Positions 21,567 through 33,830 of a DNA stretch of 64,000 nucleotides are shown here, piece after piece. The notes beneath the pieces are model-generated. The model was given only the letters and a program-made list of their open reading frames with translations, ran no database searches and was not told where the DNA came from. How positions within the stretch are numbered: the stretch's first letter is position 1; each line of letters opens with the position of its first letter. Source of the DNA: Anas platyrhynchos (taxonomy: Eukaryota; Chordata; Aves; Anseriformes; Anatidae); contig NC_092613.1 in assembly GCF_047663525.1 (NCBI RefSeq), forward strand, positions 8,395,501-8,459,500, in the 5' to 3' direction. The position numbers and the translations under genes are program-made.

Positions 21567-24500
21567 CGTTATGAACTATATCTTCCAGGTCGAGCACAGT
21601 AAAAACAGCACAGCCCTCTCAGGTGAGCAGACTCCTGCCCATCAGCACCGCAAACCCTTCACAGCAAAGCAGAAAGTCCCAGGCCAGGGAAAAGCATTTC
21701 CTTTCTCTGCTGCTGGTTCTTTCTTTCTTTTTCATTGATGTAGCATGGGGAAGACCTGTTCTGGCGGCAAAGGCCCCTCAGTGGCAGGATCTGTCACTCA
21801 CAAGCATGTCCTCATGGTGCTGTCCTGTAGCACCCACCAAGCACCACATTCCTCTGTTCACGGCAATTTAGTTTAGAGGGTGCAGAAGTACTATTCCTCA
21901 TTAATTTTAACAGGTAAGTGTTTGAAGCCCCAGCACATGCTGCAGCCAGATCGGATGCTTGCTGTGTGGCTGCCCACCACAGAGCGGAGCCAGGGCTCAG
22001 GCCATCACTGAAGTTCCTGCGTGACTTTGAAACCGCAGCAGGAGCAGCCTGAGGTATATACATACATACGTATAGCAATGCTGCTATCTGCTGGCTGTGC
22101 TTTGCTAAAACATTTAACGCCTTGCTCCAGAATGGGGCTGGTATTTGGGCAATGGTGTGGGCGCCCAGACAGAAGCAGCTCCCACTCCTGCTCCACTGTC
22201 TGCTGCGCCCTGGGGTGCAGGACATTCCCCCCAGAGGTGTCTGTAGCATATGAAATCATGCAAGAAATACACACGTACAACAGGCTTTGAAGCTGATATT
22301 CTAGGAGCTGGGAACACCTGAGATGAAATTTCTAAAATGAATTCCCCATCGATGCATTTTTACACCTGCTTGTTGCGAGCCGTGTTGTGCAGGAGTGGTG
22401 TGGGAGGTCTGCGACGGGCACTGCTCCATCAGTCGCCAGGCCCCGCGAGCTTTGCAGCCCCAGCGCCGTGAAGGCAGAAATGCAGGCAGCTTCCCAAAAT
22501 GTCCTGGGTCCAACTCCAGGCGCCTGACAGAAAAAAACAAGGAGCCAGCTGAGGAACGTAGGGGCTCCTGTGACCGACCAACCCTGGGCACGGCGCTGCA
22601 GCCCCTGGGTGCCCTGTGTTGCACCACAGTTGAGCTGTGTAGTGCCATGAGTACCTGCGTGTGGTGAGACAGCAGCTCTGCCTTCACCTTCAGGAGCAGT
22701 GTTTGTGTGGAGCTTTTCCATCCCCTAGGAAAAAAAATAATTATAATATTTACAACTATTGGTGTTGCAAACGCCTCACAGGTGTTTTAATTCTAAGGCT
22801 TTAATCTTAGCCTTCAGATCCATTTAATTTGCCGGTGTTTTGATTTGTAGTAGCAGACATAAATGAGATTATCTGTCCCTCGAGATAAACTGTCAAAGAC
22901 GAACGCTGAAGAGTTGGGCTTTAAAACCACTTTAGCACACTGTTGCTGTGAGCCCCAGCACGGAGCCGCAGCTGAGCACAGATCGGTGTAAGGCGTGAAT
23001 CACCCCCCCAAGCAGGGACAGAACAGGGCACGGGACAGGGCTTCTTGGAAAAAAAATGTTGAAAGTTTATCTGTTATTTTTTAATAGAAAGCTATTTTGT
23101 TGGGGAAAAAGGAGCCTAGCTCTGTCTTCTCACTCTACTTGTAGAAAACAAACAGCCTGAAGACAGCTACGCTTCTTTTGTCTTGCATAAAAGCTGTCCC
23201 AAGGGCCTCTACAAGGCAAGTTTGTTTTCAGGTTGCACTTTTTTTATTTTATTCCTGTAAATTAAACAATGCTTTACTTAGCCTGCATTATTTATTTGCT
23301 ATTTCTGGTTCTTTTAATTGTGATTATTATTTCTTCATTTTTTTAATTTTTATGTTTGCATCTTCCTTCTTTTCTTATCTTTTGCCTGCCCTAGAGGCTC
23401 ATTGCAGCTTTGGCAACATGTTAACGTGTTTAGGAATGATAAGACATCTAATTAATAGTTTAATTAACAGTACAAGGTCCTAATAGCTTATTAAAGGAAA
23501 ATCATTCAGAAAATTATTTTTCTTTCCTTGTGTTGGTACACTATAATTTATGAGCAAATGATAAAATGGTTTTGAACGGTGTTCAGACTTTCAGTAAGGA
23601 AAGTGGCACTGGATTCCAGATTTCACGGGGGATTTTGCACCACTAATTCCATTATTTTTTCTTGTTTGAAAACAATTTAACAGATTAACAGAAGCAATTC
23701 CGAAGGAACAATGCTGCTCTGGCGTGGCTGGCAGAAGTCTGATGCTTCTGAGAGAGGAATTAAGTAAAACTGCCCTCCCTCCTGTGGTGTATAAACAAAT
23801 CCCGGGGGAAGCAAACTTGCTGTGGAAGAGGCTGAAGGGTTGGAGCTGGGGCAGCGTGGAGCCCACGGCTCTCTGGCCCTCTCAACCTTCTCCACAAATA
23901 TGCATTAAAAGTAATCATTTGTACCTGCAGGACTCCTTGGTTTGCCATCTCCAGAGGAGTTTAGGAAAACCTGAAAGCCCTGAGGGCCCTCCTGCTTCCC
24001 CATCAAGGAGCTCAGCACGAAGCCCTGGCAGAAGGCAGGAGCACCGAGGGGAACCAGGCCGCAGCGCCACAGCTCGGATTCCAGCGGCCGCGGTGTTTTT
24101 CCTCTGACCCACACAAAGATTTCTTTCTAAATTTATCTCGCCGTTCATCGGCAGTCCCACTTAGCAGCAGATTACGAGGCCGGGCAGGCCGGGCCAATTC
24201 AAACGAGGGCAGGGGAGCCCGAAGAGCCCGCGGCCCAGGCGGCAGCGGGTGCTGCAGGAGGCCGGGTGGGAACACCGGGGGCTCGCTGCGTGGGGGCTGC
24301 AGCACCCAAACCCCAAGGATCCTGGATCCTGGTTTGTTCTCCCCTCTGGGCTGGCTATAGGATTTTTGCAGGGCTGTGGAAGGAGCTGAGGGACCCTCGT
24401 GTGCTTCCATGTGAATTGCCAGGCGTGAAGCAGTGCTCGGCTCCAGCCATGAGTATTGGCAGGGGGCTGTGCAGCACCCATGCAGCCGAGCATCCCTCGG

Positions 24501-24780
24501 TCCCCTGGCTCCACACCTGCATGGGACAGACCTGAAATGCTTTGACACAGCCCGGGGGACCACCAAGACTGCTATTCTGTGCTGAGCATGCAGCGTGGTG
24601 TAACCCATCCTGCCGTGAATGCGTGGGTGCTAACGCTGGCCGCACGCTTTGCAGGCAGAGCTGCAGCCCGACACGGGGAGTTTGCTCCGTGTTTGGAATC
24701 ACAGAGGGAAATTATGCAGTTACAAGGATGGCATAATTGAGAGAATGCTTGACTAGCGCAATTTTCTTATGTGCCTGTCA

Positions 24781-24910
24781 GCAAATCACTTAATCTGTGC
24801 TGTGCCAAGTTTCCCATCCGTTAAATGGGGAATGATTATCCCCCTGCTTCCTAGGAGCGAGCGCGAATAATACCCACTAATGACTGTGGAGGTGCTGGAA
24901 GGTGGCCACG
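24781..24910 (+). repeat. Ancient interspersed repeat, MIR-like
   Basis: The order of segments caaatcacttaat, caagtttcccatccgttaaa, atggggaatgattatc and aatgactgtggaggtgctgg resembles a diverged amniote SINE/LINE 3' repeat (mammalian MIR-like core 'cctcagtttccccatctgtaaaatgggg'). It is heavily mutated. I recognise the pattern but cannot name the family with certainty. Confidence 0.5.
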
Positions 24911-25144
24911 GAGACGCGCGGTGACACGGAGTAGCTGCAGAACTGGAGAGAGCGAGCAGCGCTTCAAAACCAACCTTCACAAACGGATTCCTCCTCCTGC
25001 TGCTCTTTTATTTTTTTATTTTTTTTTTAAACGTATTTATTGAAGAAGATCCCAAAATAGGTTTGCCTCTCCCGCTCCGGATTTTTAAAGCTTTCTCAGG
25101 CATTCCTGGGCCAGGACACCCCGGGTCCTATGTGCAAGAATAGG

Positions 25145-25620
25145 AAAATGCGGCCGAGAAGGAGCACCCCGGGCAGCGAGGAGCTCTGCCTCCGCCCGTC
25201 CGACGGCCCCCCCGGCCCCCCCATCCAGCCGGGCCCGGGGGGGGGCCGATGCCCGGCGCCTCCCGGGAGCTGCAGGCGGCGCGGGGTCACCTTGGCCGCA
25301 TCGAGCCGGGGTTGGGGGGGCACCGGGGGCCCCAGGGGGGGTCCCGCTACCGCCCCCCCCGCCTCCGTTCCTGTTCCGGCTGCATCCTGCACGGCCAGGG
25401 GCAGCCGCTGCTGGTCCCCCCCCCCGGAGCCGTGGGGATGCTGCGAGCAGCCAGGCAGGTACCGGGGGGGGGAGTGGGGGGGATATGGGGGGGATGCAGG
25501 GGGTGCACGAGGGGGAACGGGGCTGCGGGGGGGGCTGCGGCACGGCACAGCCCGGGAGCATCCCGGGTGTGCACAGCCCGCGCACATCCAGTCCCAGCCC
25601 ACCCCCTGCACGTCCCATCC
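25145..25620. promoter_or_regulatory. GC-rich CpG island-like segment
   Basis: A sharply bounded GC- and CpG-rich block with many C and G runs (up to nine or ten), set between AT-rich flanks. Open frames occur on both strands at once, as expected from composition, so I do not call a protein. A splice-like CAG|gtaccg occurs at 25459. It could be a CpG-island promoter for an unannotated transcript. Confidence 0.4.
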
Positions 25621-25624
25621 CATC

Positions 25625-25942
<318 letters not shown>

Positions 25943-28900
25943 GGACCTGCACAGATAAAGTCTCAGACAACTCTGCCCAGGCTCACTCCTTCCTAGCAGA
26001 TAAGTGGGACGGTCCAGCCGGGGCTAAATGGGAGCAGGAGGTGGGCTTGAGGGGGTCTCTCGCTCATTTCTGCTTTAACGGAAGGCCACGGAGGTTGACA
26101 GTGGCTGCTTTGCAGCTTCGTGCTTTCTCTGCTTTTCTATTTAGGGATAATTGTTCCATAAAGCATTGTATGTTCTAGGCAATGGGTTGTTATGTTCTTT
26201 TTCTTTTTTTTTTTCTTTTCAGAACGTATGATGTCGTTTCTGTTTGTAGACTCTTTTAATAGCGAGGTGGCAGAGACAAACTTTACTCAATAAAGTTGCC
26301 TTTCCCTCGGGCAGCTTTAGCCCAGATAAACAGGCTTTAAAGTCCCGGTTTAGCCTGGGACTAGGACTGTTTACCATTCATCATTGTTAGTTAATTGCTG
26401 TTTGGTTAAATATTTAGTTTGGATTAAGTTCTTCTGTGCTTTTTTCTTACAAAATAATAAATAAAGGTGTGCTTAGTAACATGATAAAGGGCTTTCTAGA
26501 AGGCTTTTTAAAGATACTCTGCAATAGAAGAGCTTCATAAAGTTATTTTCTATATTTTTCTTACTTGTAGTTTGTTGTGGTATCATTTGCAATTAGCCAA
26601 GCTAAAGCAGCAGAGGTATTTGATTCCTGCCTACTTTTTCTCCTAAAGTTATGCCAAGCTGCATTTCTCACATTACTGCGTTGTTTTCTGGAGTGTTTCT
26701 AGAGACTTCATTACCAGTTTCATTCCTTATTCCGAAAAGAAAAAAAAATACAGCTTGCATCATTGTTTAAATCCACAAAATTGAACTTGTGGTCTACAAA
26801 TTGACCTGCTCGATAGAAGAGGACAGTGCAACAGGACAGACTTGAGAAAGGCGCTGAGAAGGATCTGCACTTAGCACCTTTGGCAGCAGCACGCCTGCTT
26901 TTCCAACCCATTCACCCCAGTGGAGGTTTTAATGAGCAGCAAGGGTGAGGATCAGTTTTAGGGTTAATTCTCAAGGCAGCCCTTTGTTTGCAGGTACCCA
27001 GAAGACCTGGATCCCCGCCCTGCAGAGGTGGAGGGCAGCCGAAACCAGCTGGATTTGTGTTGGAGGTGGCTCCGGAGCAGCTCCCTGCCTGCGCAGAGCC
27101 CGGCCGGCGTTGGAGCTCACGGGGTTGCTGCATGAGACCACGCTGTGCAGGCTGAGCGAGTGGATCAGGTGTGGATATTAACAGGGCAGGGGGCCCGGGA
27201 GAGACAGAAATGAGCAGAAATCCCCCACCGCAGAGGCTGCTTCTGCAGGAGACTCGGTGCCCCGTGGAAAGGTCTGCGCTTCGCAGTGCCTTTTTTGGTA
27301 CAATGCTGCCAACTCCCGTGTTCTGCTGCAGTGACCCAATCGTTATATAAACAAGGGTTTAATTTTGGAACTTTAATATTTAAGAGGCTTAAGTTTCTTT
27401 TGCTCAGACTTATTTTCATACGCTGCCCATCTGACAAAACACTTCTTACCTACATTATCAGCTGCTAACAAAGTATCCTGCAGCTGTGTTCATGGTCCAT
27501 TTGAGCGAGTATTTTACTCGAGATAATTCCTTGCCTTAGGATCGCTGTCAGACTGGAGCAGGGCTTAGAGGACTGCATGGCCCTGGCTGGCCCTTCTGAG
27601 TTCTCAGCCTGCCCACCTCCTTTGAAAAACAAAAGGCAAGTAACACAGAAGGGTGTGCTGATGCTAAGAGCAGCAAAGGCTGACACGGATGGTTGCCTAT
27701 AAAAATATTACCCTTACAAACCAGCGTCCTTTGGAGTATAACCACAGGACTCCTTCCTGAGATGGGACTTCTACTAGAAGCAACTTGTGTAACTCACATG
27801 CACCAGCTCCTGCAAGGAGAGAGGCTGGAGCAGTGCTGATCCCTTCTTGCTGTCTTCTGCAGAAAGGTAGTTTACTTTTTTTCTGCAGTCAGTAAACATT
27901 CAGTTTAGCGATGGTAACACAGATGTCTCCCTGGTGGGACAGAAGCTCAGCTCATCACGTGCTGTCAGAGACGAAGATGTAGTTTCTCATCTGCCGTCCT
28001 GCTGCAGGTGTGCTACCAGCTCTCCAGCCTTGACTGTTCTGTTCTAAAGCCTGCAAAGAAGCTAGAGGAACAGGAAACAACTTAAAAGTGCTTTGAAGGA
28101 AGGAGTTACCATGGAAATGGAAGACAGGTATTTTTTTTCCTTTCTATTAGAAGGCACTAGGTCTTTCTCAATCAAACTTTCGTGCCCTTGATAGTATGAC
28201 TTCTGTCTCTTTTTCTTTGCAATGGTCCAAAGTTGTAAGGCATCTGTGTGTTGTTTTTAGGGACTCCAGTCATTGAACGACTAAATGTGCAGTGCTGAAG
28301 CTCACTGACACACTAACCCTGCGCTACTCAAAGTAGCTCCCTTCAAATACCAGTTACCTAAGCGTGATAGATTTCCCCACCTCGTGGTCTCTGTGAAATG
28401 GGTTTACAGAAGGAAGCTTTTGTTCTTTGTTCTGTAGGAATTGCACTAGTTTTCTGGAAAATAAATATCTGCCTTTAAAGCAGGACTTCACATTTCTATT
28501 ATGGTCCAATGCTTTCTTACCTGGGTCCACTTTCATGTGGTGGCTTTTCCACAGCATACCAGTTGTACAACGTTGATGGAAAGAAAGTACAACTTGCACC
28601 CTTTAAAATGTTTTAATGGTGCTGGCTACGCTGGACTGTGAAATGAGTAAGACCTGGGGCTGGATGCAACACAAAGCTGCTCTCTGGAGTGTTTATCCAG
28701 CATCCTGCAGTTTCACGGTGCCCTGTGACCGTGGACTGTCACGCTGCCTGCTCAGTACAGTTCGTCACGTAAACAGAATGATGCAAAGGCAAGAGTTAGC
28801 CCTGCCCTGCCGGGGCTGCACAAATCCATCATGCCAAGAGCTGGCCTTTTCCCCTGCCTGGCAGGGAGCACCTTGGGAAGCCAGCAGGCACAGCATTTAT

Positions 28901-31590
28901 CTACCTATCTACCGTCATTCCCACATCACACTTGGAAGCCTTCAGTTAGGGGTACATTTTTTAACCTACCCCTTTGAGCATTCCTACAAATTCTGAAGTC
29001 AATCAGTTTGTTTTTTTCCCCAGCCCACTGCCTATCGTGAGATCCTTCCTTTACTCCTCCATGTTTTATTGTGGATGAGCCCTGCTGGTTTTGTACCATC
29101 TCCAAATGCTGCCAGCTCATTCTCCACACCCTGAATGCTCAAGTGACTTTCAGCATCCTGGCTGCGTGTTAATGCACACTCCAGCACCCAGCATTTTGGT
29201 TTTCCCCTCCACCCAGGGTCCGGTCCAGGCAGCAGATCGTCCTCCAGAGCCGGCTGCAGGCCACAGTCAGCTCTCATCTTGGACGACCTCATTTTAACCT
29301 CCCTGTTTCAAGGCAGCAGTGGCATTATATAACCTGGATTTCAGCGGGTTTGGTAGTGAGGCTGTGCAGAAGCAAATGCGCACTCGCAGGAGTCAGGGCA
29401 AAATGGGTGCCTTCTGCTGCTGCCCTTGCCCATGTGCCCCCTCCCAGCTGCTGGAGGAAGCCTCCAGCTCCCAGCTCCAGCACGGCAGCCGCAGGTCTCC
29501 AGGCTGACATTGCAGAAAGCATTCGCTGCATCTCGGAGAGGGCACTGCTAAGGAGGGAGGCTCTTAGAAGCTGAAAAGCAAACCCTCGGGGAGCCCAGGG
29601 CTCCCCCAGGTAGTCCTGTTGAAAGAGCGTGTGTCAGAGGGAAGGCTGAGACTTAGGTCTCGCTCATTCTTGGCTCGTTGATGTGCAGCTCTGATGGCCT
29701 TATTTTCACCTGTCATATCCAAGCTGTTTCCCTATATTCCCCTTCAGCATCTCCCTCTTCTCACCCAAGACTTATTACTGATGGAAACAGGGTATGCTAA
29801 ATGCCAGAAGACAGTTTCCCGCACAAGCTTCCATTTCACAGACTCCTTGACTTCTTATAAATACCCTGGACCTTTTACCCTGCTGTAGATTTACCTCTTT
29901 GAAAGCTAACTGTCCTACAGATGTGGGCAGTAAAGCGAGACAGTGTTTCCAAAAGGAGAGAAGCTCTGTTACTAGGCTGTGGTCGTTTGGGGACTGTAGG
30001 AAAATGATCAAAACAGAGCAGCAAGGTTAATGCAGATGCTGTTCTTGGAGTCACAGCTTGCCTCGCTGCCCCGAAGCATGCAGAATTTCCTTGTGTCCTT
30101 GCACTGGGAGGCAGAATTACCACCATATGCTGACGTGCCACTTGCGTGCCTCATCCAGCACACTGTTTCCCCAGGCATTGCTTGCTTTGGCTGCCAGTCC
30201 TTCGGAGTTAATAGCCTGGTCTGGGTGCCCATCGCATCTCCTGGGCAGCTCTGCTGGTGTGTAGGTGATGCTCGATAGCTCATTTACAGCAGCCTTTGCT
30301 TTTCTGTGCAATCCTTTGCCTCAGAGATGAAACCAACCCTTCTAGTACTGTTGTGCAACAAAGAAACGAGTATGGAAACTATGTTTATATGTTTACAAAA
30401 GAATATAGGTGTGTTTTTTGTCCTCCTTCTTGAGTGAGGTGAAATATTCAATTTAAAATAAATTGGAATTCAAGTCTTGGTGCCTCAATGCAACCAGGAC
30501 AGTTGCAGTGTAAGCCTGTCAGCTCAGCAGTCCCTGACTGCTCAGAAATGACTTTTCTTCTAATATTACTACTGAGTTAGAATCCACTCAATAATAATTT
30601 TAGAATCCATTTTCTTTTCATTATTTAAGACGCGTGTGTGTCTCTTCCCTTTATCTTGATTTAAAAGAATTTATGAGGAAAACTTTTTAAGTCTCTCTTT
30701 GGTTTTGACTTCTGCTTTTTAACTTCTTGGGGCTGATAATTCTGTGTACAATGCAGCAGGCTTTCCAATGATTTAGGTCTCAGGAAATCTGGAGGCCTTT
30801 TCCTCTTTTGAGGAATGCCATTTGTTAGGATCCAGCTGATCCGCAGCACCTCCAGAGCAATGGCAACCATGAAATCCCTCGGGACAGCCTAAACGATGGA
30901 GGCATCTGTGCTCTCCCTGGCTGGGTGAGACGGCTCCGTGTAGGCAGAGGGTCAGGACAGGCAACTTTCTTTCTGGTGAACCAAGTGCTGTTGCTTGAAA
31001 AACATTTTCTGAGAATGGGCAGCAAGGGACCTGACGCTGTTTTATAATGTGCTCGGTGGGAGGTTGCTTCCAGGTGTTACTTAATTCTTGCCTTTTATGT
31101 ACTCCATGGCAAAACCAGGCGAGCCGTACTGGCCGTGAGTTTCCTCTCTTCTGGAGCTGTTGCTGGGGCTGGCGTGTTTGTGTCCCATCCCCTCTGACAC
31201 ACCTTGCTCTCGTTGCCAAGTAACTAATCATATTGCTGAGAGCCAGCATTGTGCCTGAACCGCTCTGGCATTCCTACTCTTCCTCTTCCTTCTCCCCACC
31301 TCCCGCTCTGCCCTCTCTGGGATCATGTTGTAATGGCAAAGGCGACCTCCCATTCCGCACGGCTTCAGGCACCTCACATCCACCAGTGAGCGGAGCATGC
31401 CCAGCGGTGGGCTTCGATGTGCGGTTGCGGCAAACAGGGCTAATGCACACCTCTGCAAGATAATTCGGGTTACCATGGTTACGTGTGGAAAATAGGGCTG
31501 TGGGTGAACCCAGGACAGCAGCGCATGAAGTGCACCTCACGCCGTGGCGAGCCCTCGCCTCACGGCACACTGAGGTGACGGAGGCCGAGC

Positions 31591-31602
31591 GGCGGCCATC
31601 TT
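31591..31602 (+). promoter_or_regulatory. YY1-type motif
   Basis: GGCGGCCATCTT matches the long YY1 consensus often found just downstream of transcription starts (coding-strand form AAGATGGCGGC or its reverse). It lies in a locally CpG-containing patch. No associated gene is visible. Confidence 0.3.
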
Positions 31603-33734
31603 CTGGCCTGCAGCCTGCGGCAACTCCCCCAGGCTTCCCGGACCATATCGGCCTGTATTGAGGAGCTGGCCAGGGACAATTGACCCCCTGTGGGCTCCCA
31701 AGGGACCCCCAGGTGGCTCCCTGGCCTCCAAGTGCAGCGTGGGGACCTGAGCAGGAAGGTCCACGCTGCAGCACCGAGGTCTGTGTGTTGAGAGCCAGGG
31801 TCCAAATCTGCTGGAAATGTTCGAAACCACAGCACATAGAGCAGAGGGGAATGTTTGCTATTGCTGTGGGAAAAGAGAAAGCTCATCTATTCCTCCAAAA
31901 TAGAGTTCCTTCAGCTGAACTCTGAAGCATAAACTATCAGCCCATGGGCATCTGCCGGTCCTCAGCACTGTAGCAAGCTTCGACAACCTAGGGCAGAAAA
32001 CCCAGGACGAATACAGCATTTAGAAACGGCTTTAGTAGTGCAGAAAGACAGTGTTTTTGTGACTGCTGATATGAGCTGTGTGCTGGAGGCAAAGCAGATG
32101 GCTTCAGCTGGACTCAGGAGAGCTCGAGGTGATGCTGTGCAGAAAATGGTCCCCACCTTCCCCAGAGGGATGGAGCCAACGCAACCCATGGGATCTGCCC
32201 GACCCGCAAGTGATGCAACACTTCTGGCAGCCCTGAGCGTACCTGGAACACAATCATCTCAACAACTTGGTGAAAAACCTTCCTGTGGGAGAAAAACCCA
32301 TCAAAGGGGCAAATGAAACCTGGAGTGAGTTACAGTTAAAAAAAAAAAAAAAAAGTGTAAAGTTCCTACACCAAGCAGAGCTTTTACTGACAGAAGGTTT
32401 TGGAAACTCCATTAAATCACTTCGGGACTCGGCTATTTATCTTTCACAGTAACCTGCTCAGAGAATGCGGCAGTGGATGGCAGCACAAAAGCCTCACAAG
32501 GCGAGTTTCTGCCAGGCTGGTTTCGGTGTGTTAAAGTGCACCGAGCTATTGCTGACTTCCAAAGAGAGAAACTGCTCAGCACAGGTATAAATGAGAAGGA
32601 GGTAAAGGCCTGCTAGAAATACTACTCTTGTCTTTTTGAAGTATTAAATGCCTCCTTTTCCGGGCCTGGTTGTGAGGAACACAAAAATGACAGTGTGGGA
32701 AAAAAATTAAAATTAAAAAGTGGTGGCCTGTGTCCAGCACAGCCAACAGGCAAATAAATCGTGTTCACGCTATTAATCTCTTAATAATATGGTTGATCTT
32801 TGGTGTGCTGTTCAAAATAGTTGTTTAAAAAAGGCTTCAAACTTAATATATTAGTTACAATAGATCCTTAATACTTTATTTTTGGGGGGAGAAATAGCAT
32901 TAGAGGCTGGCTCAGAGGCTTAAACCCTGTCCTTGCTGTCCCGTTGGTGCTGGCGCTGCCAGCGGGCTGAGCACTCATCCTCGGCCGTGCTTTCCCCTTT
33001 AAAGCAGTAAAATGATACAGTCCTGTACGGGCTGAGAAGGGGCTGGTTTGTTTTTTGTTTTCCTTAAAAAGAAAAATAGTTGGCAGGGACATGAGCAAAG
33101 CTGAAAGTGTTTTCATCTGTTTTGTTTTGTAATGTTTAATTTATTTTTTTTTTTCTACTTTACGAATTATCCAAAGCACTCAAAGCAAAGGTATCCCATT
33201 CTGGAAAGGGAAGAAAATCTACAGGCAGACTGATATGACTAATCAGAATTGGTCAAATAAGAATAATGAAAATATACTGAAAAACACTGTATCTATTTTT
33301 TCTTAGGAAGAAAAAATTAGAAAATTCAACTTCTAATCAAGAGTGGTTTGCAAAATAGTTCTGGGCTGGGAAAAATAACCAGCTCTTGCACAAAAATATT
33401 TTCGTGATTTATTTTTACTCTGTTAATGGTAATTTGGATTTTAGAACTTAATTGTGGTATCCAAATGAATCTTGTTTTCTAAGTGCAAAGTACCCATCCT
33501 AACTTTTAAACTGTTGTGCACCCTTATTTTAAGAAAGGCTACAGAAGAGAACTGACCAAAAAGACAATTTAGAAGCAGATTTTTTAAAATGTGTTGGTAG
33601 TTTGGGGAGAGAACAGATGGGAAATGAGTCTCTTCTTGCTTCCTCTTTTTAACAAGTATTTTTAAGAGATAATACCTTATAATTACTTATTTTTAGAAGT
33701 GGTGAGAAGCCTCAGCCGGGACCCAGGGGCCAGA

Positions 33735-33830
33735 GTGGCTCAGTGCTGTACAAGCAAAGACAGTTTATCACCAGCCAAAATAATTTACAATCCCAGTTTC
33801 AAGGACGAGACAGCAGGAAGCTACAAAACT
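33735..33830 (+). repeat. Possible ancient interspersed repeat
   Basis: Segments cagtgctgtacaagcaaaga, aataatttacaatcccagtt and gacgagacagcagg resemble a common diverged amniote repeat with 'gctgtacaaa ... agacagtccctgcc ... gagcttacaatc'. It is recognised by pattern only, and the family is not named. Confidence 0.35.

Larger units (their letters stand above)
18856..25100. other. Intergenic region, no gene seen
   Basis: No splice-bounded coding exons or RNA genes recognised. It contains A-rich purine runs near 19080-19105, a T run near 20357, a CR1 3' fragment at 21.5 kb, an old amniote-type repeat at 24.8 kb and an AT-rich stretch at 22.73-23.7 kb. ORFs of 60-200 codons here overlap one another on both strands and show no conserved domain. 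Confidence 0.6.
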
